A DNA stretch of 64,000 nt from Clostridiales bacterium (GTDB lineage: Bacteria > Bacillota > Clostridia > Oscillospirales > CAG-272): the NCBI GenBank assembly GCA_016288155.1, contig JAEEYP010000063.1, positions 124,001 through 188,000 of the forward strand. The letters run 5' to 3'. Position 1 is the first letter of the stretch; the number at the start of each line of letters is the position of its first letter. Both the position numbers and the translations under genes were made by a program. This document shows positions 17,105-25,755 of this stretch, one piece after another. The notes under the pieces are model-generated. The model was given only the letters and a program-made list of their open reading frames with translations, ran no database searches and was not told where the DNA came from.

Positions 17105-18634
17105 ATGTCCAATACGATCGCTTTGCAGTTAAAAGGGATTTCCAAAAGCTTCGGCAGCATCCGCGCCAACCGGAACGTGGATCTCGAACTCTTTCACGGG
17201 GAGATCCTTGCCATGCTCGGCGAAAACGGCAGCGGGAAAACCACGCTGATGAATATGATCGCGGGCATCTATTATCCGGACGAGGGACAGATTTTCGTGG
17301 ACGGCGAAGAAGCGGTCATCCGTTCGCCGAAGGACGCCTTTGGATACAAGATCGGCATGATACACCAGCACTTCAAGTTGGTCGATCTCTTCAGCGCAAC
17401 GGAAAACATCGTCTTGGGCATCGAAGACGGCGAGCCGTATCGCCTGGCCGACGCGGAAAAACGCGTGCGGGAAATCACGGAAAAATACGGATTCGAGATG
17501 GATCCGCGGAAAAAGATCTACAACATGTCCGTTTCCGAGAAGCAGACGGTGGAGATTCTGAAAGTGCTCTACCGGAATGCGGACATTTTGATCTTGGATG
17601 AGCCGACAGCGGTCCTGACCCCGCAGGAAACACAAAAGCTTTTTGCCGTGCTGCGCCGCATGCGCGCGGACGGGAAATCCATCATCATCATCACGCACAA
17701 GCTGCACGAAGTGATGGCGATCTCAGACCGCGTGGCCGTGATGCGGCGCGGTGAGCATATCGCCACCGTCGAAACGGCTGAAACGAATGAGACCGAGCTG
17801 ACGGAGATGATGGTGGGTAAAAAAATCAGCCTGAATATCGATCGTGACGAACCGCAGGGTTCGATTGACCGTCTGGAGATACGCCACGTTTGCTGTGTCA
17901 GCGCCGAGGGCGTACGGCTCCTGGACGACATAAACTTTACGGCAAGAGCCGGTGAGATCCTCGGGATCGCCGGTATTGCCGGAAGCGGGCAGCGCGAGTT
18001 GCTTGAAGCCATCGCGGGACTTCAGCAGCTGGAAAGCGGTGAGATCCTGTACCGTAATCCGAAGACAGAGGAAACGGAGGAACTGCGCGACAAGACGCCG
18101 CAGCAGATACGCGATCTCGGCGTTCGTCTTTCCTTCGTCCCGGAGGATCGTCTGGGGATGGGACTGGTGGGAAACATGGACATCATCGACAACATGATGC
18201 TCCGCAGCTACCGCCACGGGCGTTCCCTTTTCCTTGACCGTAAGAAGCCGCACGAGCTGGCAGATCAGATCATCGCTTCGCTCGAGGTCGTGACGCCGAG
18301 CGCGCAGACGCCTGTCAGACGCCTTTCCGGCGGCAACGTACAAAAGGTACTCGTCGGCCGTGAGATCGCTTCCTCGCCGACCGTATTGATGGCGGCGTAT
18401 CCGGTCCGCGGACTTGATATCAACTCCTCGTATATGATCTATCGCCTGCTCAACGAGCAGAAACGGAACGGCGTGGCGGTCATCTACGTCGGAGAAGATC
18501 TGGACGTACTTTTGGAGCTGTGCGACCGCATTCTCGTCATATGCGGCGGCAAAGTGTCCGGACTGCTCGACGCCCGTACAGCGACGAAGGAACAGGTCGG
18601 ACTGATGATGACAAAAGTAGGAGGCGGTGACTGA
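17105..18634 (+). CDS. BMP/nucleoside ABC transporter ATPase with two ABC domains (NupO-like)
   Basis: 509 residues in two ATPase halves. First half (about 1-245): Walker A GENGSGKTT, Walker B ILILDEPTAV, switch HKLHE. Second half (about 255-505): Walker A-like GIAGSGQRE, signature LSGGNVQK, and a degenerate Walker B VLMAAYPVRGLD lacking the catalytic Glu, as is usual in this family. It powers nucleoside uptake at the inner membrane face. GGGAGG precedes the ATG. Its last codons nearly touch the permease gene. Confidence 0.93.
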   Translation: MSNTIALQLKGISKSFGSIRANRNVDLELFHGEILAMLGENGSGKTTLMNMIAGIYYPDEGQIFVDGEEAVIRSPKDAFGYKIGMIHQHFKLVDLFSATENIVLGIEDGEPYRLADAEKRVREITEKYGFEMDPRKKIYNMSVSEKQTVEILKVLYRNADILILDEPTAVLTPQETQKLFAVLRRMRADGKSIIIITHKLHEVMAISDRVAVMRRGEHIATVETAETNETELTEMMVGKKISLNIDRDEPQGSIDRLEIRHVCCVSAEGVRLLDDINFTARAGEILGIAGIAGSGQRELLEAIAGLQQLESGEILYRNPKTEETEELRDKTPQQIRDLGVRLSFVPEDRLGMGLVGNMDIIDNMMLRSYRHGRSLFLDRKKPHELADQIIASLEVVTPSAQTPVRRLSGGNVQKVLVGREIASSPTVLMAAYPVRGLDINSSYMIYRLLNEQKRNGVAVIYVGEDLDVLLELCDRILVICGGKVSGLLDARTATKEQVGLMMTKVGGGD

Positions 18635-18635
18635 T

Positions 18636-19787
18636 ATGGAACAAACCCGCAGTGTCCGCACGGAAAAGAAACGGTCGGAACCGCTCTTCCACATCACCAA
18701 GCGCAGTACCGTTACGCTCGCGCAGGCGATCCTCATCCGAGCGATCGCCATTCTGGCGGCGCTCCTTTTGTGCGCGCTCGTGACCGTCGTTTTGACCGGT
18801 GACAATCCCATCTCAGTCTTCATTACCGTATATAAGGGCGCGTTCGGTACGGGACGTACGCTCGTGACGATCCACGATATCGCGATCCTTTTGTGTGTCT
18901 CGCTCGCCGTGACACCAGCGTTCCGGATGCGATTTTGGAATATCGGGGCGGAAGGTCAGACGCTGATCGGCGGTCTTGCCACGGCGCTCGTGATGTTCTT
19001 TCTGCACGATACGATGCCTACTCTGCCGCTTGTGCTGCTCATGCTCGCGGCCGGTATAGCCGCCGGTATGTTGTGGGGCGTTATCCCCGCGTTTTTCAAA
19101 GCGCACTGGAACACGAACGAAACGCTGTTCACCCTGATGATGAACTATGTTGCCATCCAGCTGATCGAGTATTTTTTGAAGATCGGCGATAAAAGCGGTT
19201 CCAACGTCGTCGGTCCCGCATTGCTCGGCGAGGGGATTCCCAATCTTTTCGGCGTGCAGTATTTGTTCAATATTCTCGTCGTTGCGCTGCTCACGGTCGT
19301 ACTGTATGTCTACTTGAATTACAGCAAGCACGGCTATGAGATCCAGGTCGTCGGTGAGAGCGAGAACACGGCACGCTACATCGGCATTGACGTAAAAAAG
19401 GTCATCATCCGTACCATGCTTCTGTCCGGCGCGATCTGCGGTTTGGCCGGCTTTCTGATCGTCGGCGGCGCTTCCCACTCGATCAACGCCTCCATCGTCG
19501 GCGGGCGCGGCTTTACCGCCATCATGGTATCATGGCTCGGAAAGTTCAATCCGATCACCATGATCCTGACGACGCTTCTGCTCGTCTTCCTTGGGCGCGG
19601 TGCCGACGAGATCTCAACACAGTTCGGTTTGAATTCCTCTTTCTCCAATATTCTGACCGGCATCATCCTCTTCTTCATCATCGGCTGTGAGTTCTTTATC
19701 CGCTATCAGGTGCATTTCAATCACAGCCGAAGAAAAGACGAACGGACGAAAGCCAAAGAAACGCCGAATACAACGGAGGATGCGTAA
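18636..19787 (+). CDS. nucleoside ABC transporter permease (NupP-like)
   Basis: 383 residues with about 8-10 membrane helices starting near residue 30, and the BMP-permease hallmark RFWNIGAEGQTLIGGLA. It forms half of the membrane channel. An in-frame GTG nine bases earlier is only 2 bases after AGGAGG, so the ATG 11 bases after that site is preferred. It begins one base after the ATPase stop codon and ends one base before the second permease gene. Confidence 0.92.
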   Translation: MEQTRSVRTEKKRSEPLFHITKRSTVTLAQAILIRAIAILAALLLCALVTVVLTGDNPISVFITVYKGAFGTGRTLVTIHDIAILLCVSLAVTPAFRMRFWNIGAEGQTLIGGLATALVMFFLHDTMPTLPLVLLMLAAGIAAGMLWGVIPAFFKAHWNTNETLFTLMMNYVAIQLIEYFLKIGDKSGSNVVGPALLGEGIPNLFGVQYLFNILVVALLTVVLYVYLNYSKHGYEIQVVGESENTARYIGIDVKKVIIRTMLLSGAICGLAGFLIVGGASHSINASIVGGRGFTAIMVSWLGKFNPITMILTTLLLVFLGRGADEISTQFGLNSSFSNILTGIILFFIIGCEFFIRYQVHFNHSRRKDERTKAKETPNTTEDA

Positions 19788-19788
19788 T

Positions 19789-20778
19789 ATGGAATGGATC
19801 ACAGTCATCGCGGCCTTCCTGCAGCGCGCTATTCTGCAGGGCACCCCGCTTCTTTTCGGCGCTACCGGTGAGATCATCACGGAAAAATCAGGCAATCTGA
19901 ACCTCGGTATCCCCGGGATCATGTACGTCGGCGCGATCTCCGGCGTGATCGGAAGTTTCGTCTATGAAAATTCCGGCGCCGATTTTATCCCAATCGTCGG
20001 CGTTCTCGTCGCGTTTGTGTCCAGTTTGATCGGTTCCCTGCTTGTGACTTTGATCTACTGCTTTCTGACGATTTCGCTCCGTGCGAATCAAAACGTCACG
20101 GGTCTTGCGCTGACCACTTTCGGTACCGGTCTCGGCAATTTCTTCGGCGGTTCCCTCATCAAAATCACGAAGAGCTCCGTTCCTTTCATCGCACTTACCG
20201 ACACGGGAAAGGCTTTCAAGACTGCCCTTCCCTTCGCCAAATCGCTCGGCTGGGTCGGAACGTTGTTCTTCTCGTACGGCTTTCTCGTATATCTTGCAGT
20301 CATCCTCGCCATCGTTGCCGCATTTGTATTGAAACGGACGCGTGTCGGGCTTCATCTGCGCGCCGTCGGTGAGAACCCCGCGACGGCGGATGCAGCCGGG
20401 ATCAACGTAACGAAATACAAGTATTTCGCGACCTGCATCGGCGGCATGATCGCCGGCCTCGGCGGACTCTTCTTCATTATGGATTATTCGATGGGTATTT
20501 GGTCGAACAACGGCTTCGGGGATCGCGGATGGCTTGCCATCGCCATCGTTATCTTTGCGATGTGGAAGCCGGATCTCAGCATCTTCGCTTCCTATCTGTT
20601 CGGCGGGTTGTATATCCTGTACAATTACCTGAATACCTCCATGCAGATGATCCCGATCATCCAGATGCTTCCCTACGTTGTGACGATCCTCGCGCTGATC
20701 CTTATCAGCGTGCGCAAGAAGCGCGAGAATCAGCCGCCTGCCGCGCTCGGTCTGTCTTATTTCCGGGAAGAAAGATGA
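19789..20778 (+). CDS. nucleoside ABC transporter permease (NupQ-like)
   Basis: 329 residues, strongly hydrophobic with about 8 helices and the family motif EKSGNLNLGIPGIMYVG plus RTRVGLHLRAVGENP in the cytoplasmic loop. Second half of the transmembrane channel. The frame is open upstream, but the ATG just after the previous stop codon (TAATATG) is the natural start, with GGAGG 9 bases before it. Last gene of the operon; a strong terminator follows. Confidence 0.92.
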   Translation: MEWITVIAAFLQRAILQGTPLLFGATGEIITEKSGNLNLGIPGIMYVGAISGVIGSFVYENSGADFIPIVGVLVAFVSSLIGSLLVTLIYCFLTISLRANQNVTGLALTTFGTGLGNFFGGSLIKITKSSVPFIALTDTGKAFKTALPFAKSLGWVGTLFFSYGFLVYLAVILAIVAAFVLKRTRVGLHLRAVGENPATADAAGINVTKYKYFATCIGGMIAGLGGLFFIMDYSMGIWSNNGFGDRGWLAIAIVIFAMWKPDLSIFASYLFGGLYILYNYLNTSMQMIPIIQMLPYVVTILALILISVRKKRENQPPAALGLSYFREER

Positions 20779-20810
20779 GAAGACGTTCGTCATAAGAAGC
20801 AAAAGAAAAC

Positions 20811-20845
20811 GATCCCCGCAGTCAAAGGCTGCGGGGATCTTTTTT
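20811..20845. terminator. bidirectional rho-independent terminator
   Basis: GATCCCCGCAG (20811-20821) and CTGCGGGGATC (20829-20839) form an 11-bp stem, followed by TTTTTT on the plus strand and by TTTTCTTTT on the minus strand. It ends the transporter operon and the convergent flavin reductase-like gene. Confidence 0.93.
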
Positions 20846-20859
20846 GAATTCGGTTTCGT

Positions 20860-21420
20860 TTACCCGATCGTTTTTCCGATTTGGAAGGCGTCGCCGACCG
20901 CCGGACCGAGGACACGATACACGAGCGCGACCGGATCAAAGGCGATGGAAGCGAGCTTTTCCGCGTCGATCTTTCCGTCGGTGCCGAGGATACGTTCGTC
21001 TGCGCTGACGTTGACGATGTCTCCGACGAGATATCCGGACGTCTCGTCATAGCGGACGACGCGGCATTCGAGTGCGAGCGGGAATTCCTCAAACAGCGGC
21101 GCGTCCGTGTGTTCAGCGGGGGTCGCATGAAGCCCTGCGCGCGACAGTTTATCCGGAACGTCGTTGGCGGAAACGATCCCGACGTAATCTGCCTGCGCGA
21201 CGTGCGCCGCATCGGCGATACTGACGGTGAATGCACCGCGTGCCAGCAGATTTCGGGTCGTCTTGTGATCGGCGGACAGACATACGCCGATCTGTGCCGT
21301 ATCGTGGATACCACCCCAAGCGGCATTCATGGCATCCGGCGTCCCGTCCTCTCCGTAGGTACCGATGATCAGTACCGGCATGGGATACAGGATCGTCTCG
21401 GCTCCGAGATCTCTTCTCAT
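20860..21420 (-). CDS. flavin reductase-like FMN-binding split-barrel protein
   Basis: 186 residues of the flavin-reductase-like family (PMPVLIIGTYGEDGTPDAM at the start, GVCLSADHKTTRN in the middle). Such proteins bind FMN and act as NAD(P)H-flavin reductases or unknown oxidoreductases. Of two ATGs six bases apart, the second has GGAGG at 8 bases and is used. It is 23 bases downstream of the Ig-repeat surface protein gene and probably cotranscribed with it, although no functional link is obvious. Confidence 0.8.
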   Translation of the reverse strand: MRRDLGAETILYPMPVLIIGTYGEDGTPDAMNAAWGGIHDTAQIGVCLSADHKTTRNLLARGAFTVSIADAAHVAQADYVGIVSANDVPDKLSRAGLHATPAEHTDAPLFEEFPLALECRVVRYDETSGYLVGDIVNVSADERILGTDGKIDAEKLASIAFDPVALVYRVLGPAVGDAFQIGKTIG

Positions 21421-21443
21421 GACCATTTCCTCCAGGATCTCAT

Positions 21444-22754
21444 TCAGTGTTTCTTTTTGCGGAGAACGACAGCAAGCGTGACGCCGACGACGGCGACGGC
21501 TCCGACCCCGATCCCGACCGGTATGAGAATGGCTTTTAGTTTCTCCGCGGTCTCTTTCGCGGTCTCCTGCAGAATATCCGAAAACTCAGACACAGCATAC
21601 ATCGTATCGTCTGACGTTATCAGAGGGACCGTATCGGAGACAGGAAGATCCGTTTCTGTTGCCGGAGGTTCCGTTTCGGGCGCGGACGTTTCCGTTTCAA
21701 CGGGCGCCGGTTCTGTTTCAACGGGAGCGGTTTCCGTTTCTGCGGCAGGCGGATCGGACTCCGCAGATATCGGCTCCGTCTCAACGGATGCCGCGGTCGT
21801 ATCCTCTGCCGCCGTCACCGTAACGGTGAAGGTATCGAGAAAGCCCTCACATGCCACGAGCACTTCCTGCTCTCCCGGGTCACGAAACAGTTCGGGATCG
21901 ACCGCGACGCCGTCGCCGTCCATTTTATCCATAAATCCGTTTCTCGTATAGATGCGGACGACGAGACCGGTCAGATCGATGAGGTCGCCGACACGGTACG
22001 TGGTCTTTGTGGGAACGGACGTGACGGTGATACCCACGACCGCTTCATCATCCTCTTCCGGTATGGAAAGGTCGAGCATGCAGGAGAAAACGAACAGCCC
22101 TTCGTTTCCGCCGCTGTCGCGGACGATGCAGGCGTAATAGAATCTCTCACCGGCATACTCCTCCGGGATCCCGCGGACGACGTACGCCGTGCCGCCGAAG
22201 CCGATATCGTCGCCTGTGATGGCTCCGTGCTCGTCGCACCGATACCATTCCGTCCACTGCAGGGCGCCAACGGCATTCTCCGCGCCCACCTCAAAAGCAA
22301 TTTCTTCTTCCGGATCATTGATGACGATATCCTGATCACTTACGGCGTAAAGGGTCATGCCTTCTTCCTCGACGCCCATCGGATACAAAACGCAGGAAAA
22401 GATATGTTCCGCCACTTCGCCGTACAGCGTCGCGACGCATTTGTAGTACAGAACTTCTCCCATCAGCTCGTTCGGGATCCCGCGGACAACGTACGCTTTG
22501 CCGCCGAAGCCGATCTCACCGCCGCTGGCGTTTCCGTCCTGATCGCACTGAAACCACTGAAAACGTACTTCATCGGAGCCGTTGAGCACCTCGACTTCAA
22601 AGGCGATTTCCTCTTCGGAACTGTAAACGGCTATAAAATCCTCACCGACCGCTCGAAGCTCCAGCGGATCGCCCGCCGCATAGGCGGGGAGCGTAAAGAG
22701 TACAGCGAGAAATACGGCGAGAACTCTCAGCAAACCTCTGTGTGTCATAATCAT
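21444..22754 (-). CDS. secreted, membrane-anchored protein with two Ig-like repeats
   Basis: 436 residues: signal peptide (about 1-27, ending PAYA-A), two tandem repeats (about 30-130 and 134-228) sharing IGFGGxAYVVRGIP and a late YYxC, a bacterial Ig-like group 3 domain (about 242-312, VGDLIDLTGLVV), an E/T/P-rich linker (about 315-375), a membrane helix (about 408-430) and a KKKH tail. There is no LPXTG, so it is membrane-held rather than sortase-linked. Each repeat has one Cys near the start and two further on. Function unknown; adhesion or wall display is plausible. The start has AAAGGA about 5 bases before it. Confidence 0.75.
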   Translation of the reverse strand: MIMTHRGLLRVLAVFLAVLFTLPAYAAGDPLELRAVGEDFIAVYSSEEEIAFEVEVLNGSDEVRFQWFQCDQDGNASGGEIGFGGKAYVVRGIPNELMGEVLYYKCVATLYGEVAEHIFSCVLYPMGVEEEGMTLYAVSDQDIVINDPEEEIAFEVGAENAVGALQWTEWYRCDEHGAITGDDIGFGGTAYVVRGIPEEYAGERFYYACIVRDSGGNEGLFVFSCMLDLSIPEEDDEAVVGITVTSVPTKTTYRVGDLIDLTGLVVRIYTRNGFMDKMDGDGVAVDPELFRDPGEQEVLVACEGFLDTFTVTVTAAEDTTAASVETEPISAESDPPAAETETAPVETEPAPVETETSAPETEPPATETDLPVSDTVPLITSDDTMYAVSEFSDILQETAKETAEKLKAILIPVGIGVGAVAVVGVTLAVVLRKKKH

Positions 22755-22783
22755 CACGATCCTTTCCGACATGAACTGCTTAT

Positions 22784-22812
22784 ATTATAGTCAGATTTTT
22801 CCTCCGCGTCAA
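22784..22812 (-). promoter_or_regulatory. sigma-A promoter of the Ig-repeat protein gene
   Basis: TTGACG (22807-22812), 17-base spacer, TATAAT (22784-22789). Predicted leader about 23 bases. Confidence 0.85.
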
Positions 22813-22855
22813 GAGGAAATCCGCAGTCACTTCCCTGCTTTCCGTATAAACGAAA

Positions 22856-22894
22856 GCAAAGCGGTACTGCTTTCGAAAAGCAGCACCGCTTTGC
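22856..22894 (-). terminator. terminator of the glycogen-trkAH operon
   Basis: GCAAAGCGGT and ACCGCTTTGC enclose CTGCTT/AAGCAG around a TCGAA loop, with one A-C mismatch: about 16 pairs. On the minus strand it is followed by TTTCGTTTATA. It lies just past the trkH stop codon. Confidence 0.85.
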
Positions 22895-22920
22895 CGCTGA
22901 GATGCGAGTCAAGGATCTCG

Positions 22921-24381
22921 TCACGCGCGCCGACGCCAAACGGCGGGCGAAAGCGTGATGATAAGCGGATAGATCTCAAGGCGTCCGGCAAGCATGTCGA
23001 AGATGAGTACCAGTTTGGAGAGGACGGAGAGATCCGCAAAATTCCCGGACGGACCGACCTTCCCAAGCCCCGGTCCGATATTATTGAGGCAAGTGATGAC
23101 GGAAGTGACCGTAGAGGTAAAATCCATTCCATTGAAAGAGATCAAAACGCTGGAAAACAGCAGAATGAGGATGTACAAAGCAAAATAATATGCTACGCCG
23201 TGCGCAACGGCACGATCCACCGTCGTTCCGTCACAACGGATCATCCGTACCTCGCGCGGATGGATCTGACTGCGGATCTCACGAAGCGTCGATTTGACGA
23301 GGATCAGCACACGGGATATCTTCAAGCCGCCGGCCGTGGAACTGGAACACGCGCCGATGAACATGAGCAGTACGAGCAGTACCTTGGAAAAAGTAGGCCA
23401 TAGATCAAAATCCGCCGTTCCGAAGCCGGTCGTCGTAATGATGGCGGCGACCTGGAAAAAGGATGCCCGCAGAGAACGCGCCGCGTTCCCGTACAGCGGC
23501 AGGATATTCCACGTGATGGCAAACGTCGAGAACGCAACGATCCCCAAATACCAGCGGAGTTCCTCGCTTTTCAGGATCTTCAAAAACTTCCCTGTCAGGA
23601 CAAAGTAATAAATATTGAAGTTCACGCCGAACAGGAGCATGAATACGGCGATCACCATCTCCACGTACAGGCTGTCATACGCACCGATGCTCGCATTCCG
23701 AATGGCGAAGCCGCCCGTACCGGCGGTACCGAACGCGTTGATGACGGAATCGAACAGCGGCATTCCACCGACGGCGAGAAACAGGATCTCAAGAAGCGTC
23801 AGCGCCGTGTAGATCCCGTAGAGGATCCGGACGTTGTAGCGGAGCTTTGCGACAAGCTTGCCGAAGGTAGGTCCGGGCGTTTCGGCGCGCAGGATATGGA
23901 CGGCGGAATTGTCCGGATTCCCGGAGGAGTCGTTTGGCAGAAGCGCGATGGCAAGCGCCAGCACGCCCATACCGCCGACCCAGTGCGTCAGACTGCGCCA
24001 GAAAAGGATGCTCGGAGGGAGCGACTCGATGTCGCGCAGGATCGTCGAACCGGTCGTCGTAAAGCCGGATACCGTTTCAAAAAAGGCATCGATAAAACGG
24101 GGAATGCTGTGACTGAGCAAAAACGGGATCGCGCCGAAAAGCGAGAAGATCAGCCACATCATCGTGACGGTTACAAAACCCTCTTTCGCATACGAGGTCA
24201 TATCTGCGGGACGGAACGCCGTGCAGAGCGCGCCGACGGACGACATCAGTATGGCGGGGATCAGAAAAGTGAAGGCACATCCGTCCCGGTAGATGAGAGA
24301 CACGATCAGCGGCATGAGGAACAGCATCGACGCGATGAGCGTGATCCTGCCGACGTTATGGACAACGACACGTTTGTTCAA
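22921..24381 (-). CDS. trkH: TrkH-type potassium uptake channel subunit
   Basis: 486-residue polytopic membrane protein of the TrkH/KtrB superfamily with four pore-loop repeats; visible filter-like segments include FTTTGSTIL, GTGGFAIRN, TTTGFGTAD and LNNIGPGLG. It forms the K+ pathway and is gated by the cytoplasmic TrkA ring. The start is TTG with GGAGGTGAT upstream; the site overlaps the end of trkA, from which it is separated by 6 bases. Last gene of the glgB operon. Confidence 0.92.
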   Translation of the reverse strand: MNKRVVVHNVGRITLIASMLFLMPLIVSLIYRDGCAFTFLIPAILMSSVGALCTAFRPADMTSYAKEGFVTVTMMWLIFSLFGAIPFLLSHSIPRFIDAFFETVSGFTTTGSTILRDIESLPPSILFWRSLTHWVGGMGVLALAIALLPNDSSGNPDNSAVHILRAETPGPTFGKLVAKLRYNVRILYGIYTALTLLEILFLAVGGMPLFDSVINAFGTAGTGGFAIRNASIGAYDSLYVEMVIAVFMLLFGVNFNIYYFVLTGKFLKILKSEELRWYLGIVAFSTFAITWNILPLYGNAARSLRASFFQVAAIITTTGFGTADFDLWPTFSKVLLVLLMFIGACSSSTAGGLKISRVLILVKSTLREIRSQIHPREVRMIRCDGTTVDRAVAHGVAYYFALYILILLFSSVLISFNGMDFTSTVTSVITCLNNIGPGLGKVGPSGNFADLSVLSKLVLIFDMLAGRLEIYPLIITLSPAVWRRRA

Positions 24382-24387
24382 TACGGA

Positions 24388-25755
24388 TCACCTCCGCTCC
24401 TGCATGATCTCGTCAAGATCCCGGAAGAAGCGGTTTGTCGTCACGACGATCACACTGTCATTGCGCTCCACAACGTCGTCGCCGTTCGGTACAATGACCT
24501 TGTTGGCGCGGATGATCCCGGCGATCAGCACGTCCTTCTTGAGCGACAGCTCTCGCAGCGGGATGCCGAGGATACGACTTCCCTCCCGCGCGATGAATTC
24601 GATCGCTTCGACGCGGTTATCGACCAGCTTGTACAGCGTGGAAATGCTGCTGCCGCCGGTATTCTGAACGGCGCGGGCGTACTGGACGATCAGATTCGCG
24701 GTCAGCTGCTTGGGTGAGACGATGCTGTCCACCCCTACGGAGGAGACCATTTTGTTGAGGGAAGGCTTGTTTACTTTCGTGATGATTTTCGCGTGACTTT
24801 GGGTCTTGGCGAACATGGACAGAATGATATTCTCCTCGTCGATCCCCGTCAGGGCGACGAATGAATCCGCCATAGCCAGCCCTTCGCTTATGAGGATATC
24901 TTGATTTGTCCCGTCACCGCAGATGATCTTCGCCTTGGGGAAGGCCGTGCTCAGCTCCGTACAGCGCGTCTCGTCCCATTCGATGATTTTGACGGAGATA
25001 CCGGAATCGAGGAGCATCCGCGTCAGATAGTACGCGATCCGTCCGCCGCCGACGACCATCACGCTTCGGATCCGCGGCGCGGCCGTCCCCTGTTTTTTGA
25101 AGAATCCGTTCAGATCCGCATGAGGCGCCGTTACGTGGATCCGATCTCCCTCCCGGAGGACGAAATCGCCGCTGGGGATGATAACGTCGTCACCGCGTTC
25201 TACCGCGCAGATCAAAAGCTTCGTGGATTTGAAGAGATTCGGCAGCATGTACAGCGAGAGGCCGTCAAGCGGACTTTCCGGTTCGATCCGGATCTCTGCG
25301 AGATCGAGCCGTCCCTTTGCAAAGGACTCCAGCCGGATCGCCGCAGGCATGCGGATGATACGGGAAATCTCCGCCGCGGCGTCGTACTCCGGATTCACGA
25401 CGGCAGACAGCCCCAGCTCCTCACGCATGAATTCCATCTGCCGTACGAGCCGCGGATCCCGCACTCGGGCGATGCAGCGCTGCGTTCCCAGCTTCCGCGC
25501 GATCGTACAGGAGAGGATATTGATCTCATCCTGCGAAGCGGACGCGATCAGGAGATCCGCTTTGTCCGCGCCGGCGGAGATAAGATCTTCACTGCTGACG
25601 CCGGACCCCTCGATGCCGAGAATATCATACTCCGTCGTCGCGTATTCGATGACCTTTCCGTCCGGGTCGATCAATGCGATATCGTGGTTTTCACTGCGGA
25701 GGTGCTCTGCCAGTGTCAAACCGACCTTGCCGCCTCCGACGATCACAATTTTCAT
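24388..25755 (-). CDS. trkA: TrkA potassium channel regulatory subunit
   Basis: 455 residues with two RCK modules, each a Rossmann NAD-binding fold (IVIVGGGKVGLTLAEHL at residue 1; VMVVGGGRIAYYLTRM at about 229) followed by a TrkA_C domain. It gates TrkH in response to nucleotides. Its ATG overlaps the stop codon of the preceding GH13 gene in an ATGA arrangement, so translation of a potassium-channel regulator is coupled to that of a glycogen-degrading enzyme. Confidence 0.94.
   Translation of the reverse strand: MKIVIVGGGKVGLTLAEHLRSENHDIALIDPDGKVIEYATTEYDILGIEGSGVSSEDLISAGADKADLLIASASQDEINILSCTIARKLGTQRCIARVRDPRLVRQMEFMREELGLSAVVNPEYDAAAEISRIIRMPAAIRLESFAKGRLDLAEIRIEPESPLDGLSLYMLPNLFKSTKLLICAVERGDDVIIPSGDFVLREGDRIHVTAPHADLNGFFKKQGTAAPRIRSVMVVGGGRIAYYLTRMLLDSGISVKIIEWDETRCTELSTAFPKAKIICGDGTNQDILISEGLAMADSFVALTGIDEENIILSMFAKTQSHAKIITKVNKPSLNKMVSSVGVDSIVSPKQLTANLIVQYARAVQNTGGSSISTLYKLVDNRVEAIEFIAREGSRILGIPLRELSLKKDVLIAGIIRANKVIVPNGDDVVERNDSVIVVTTNRFFRDLDEIMQERR

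Noticed and set aside
18627..18635. GTG start for the NupP-like permease
   Set aside because: It lies 2 bases after AGGAGG, too close; the ATG nine bases later has workable spacing.
21444..21560. Possible LPXTG sorting signal in the Ig-repeat protein
   Set aside because: No LPXTG-like motif precedes the C-terminal hydrophobic helix; the tail is a membrane helix with KKKH.
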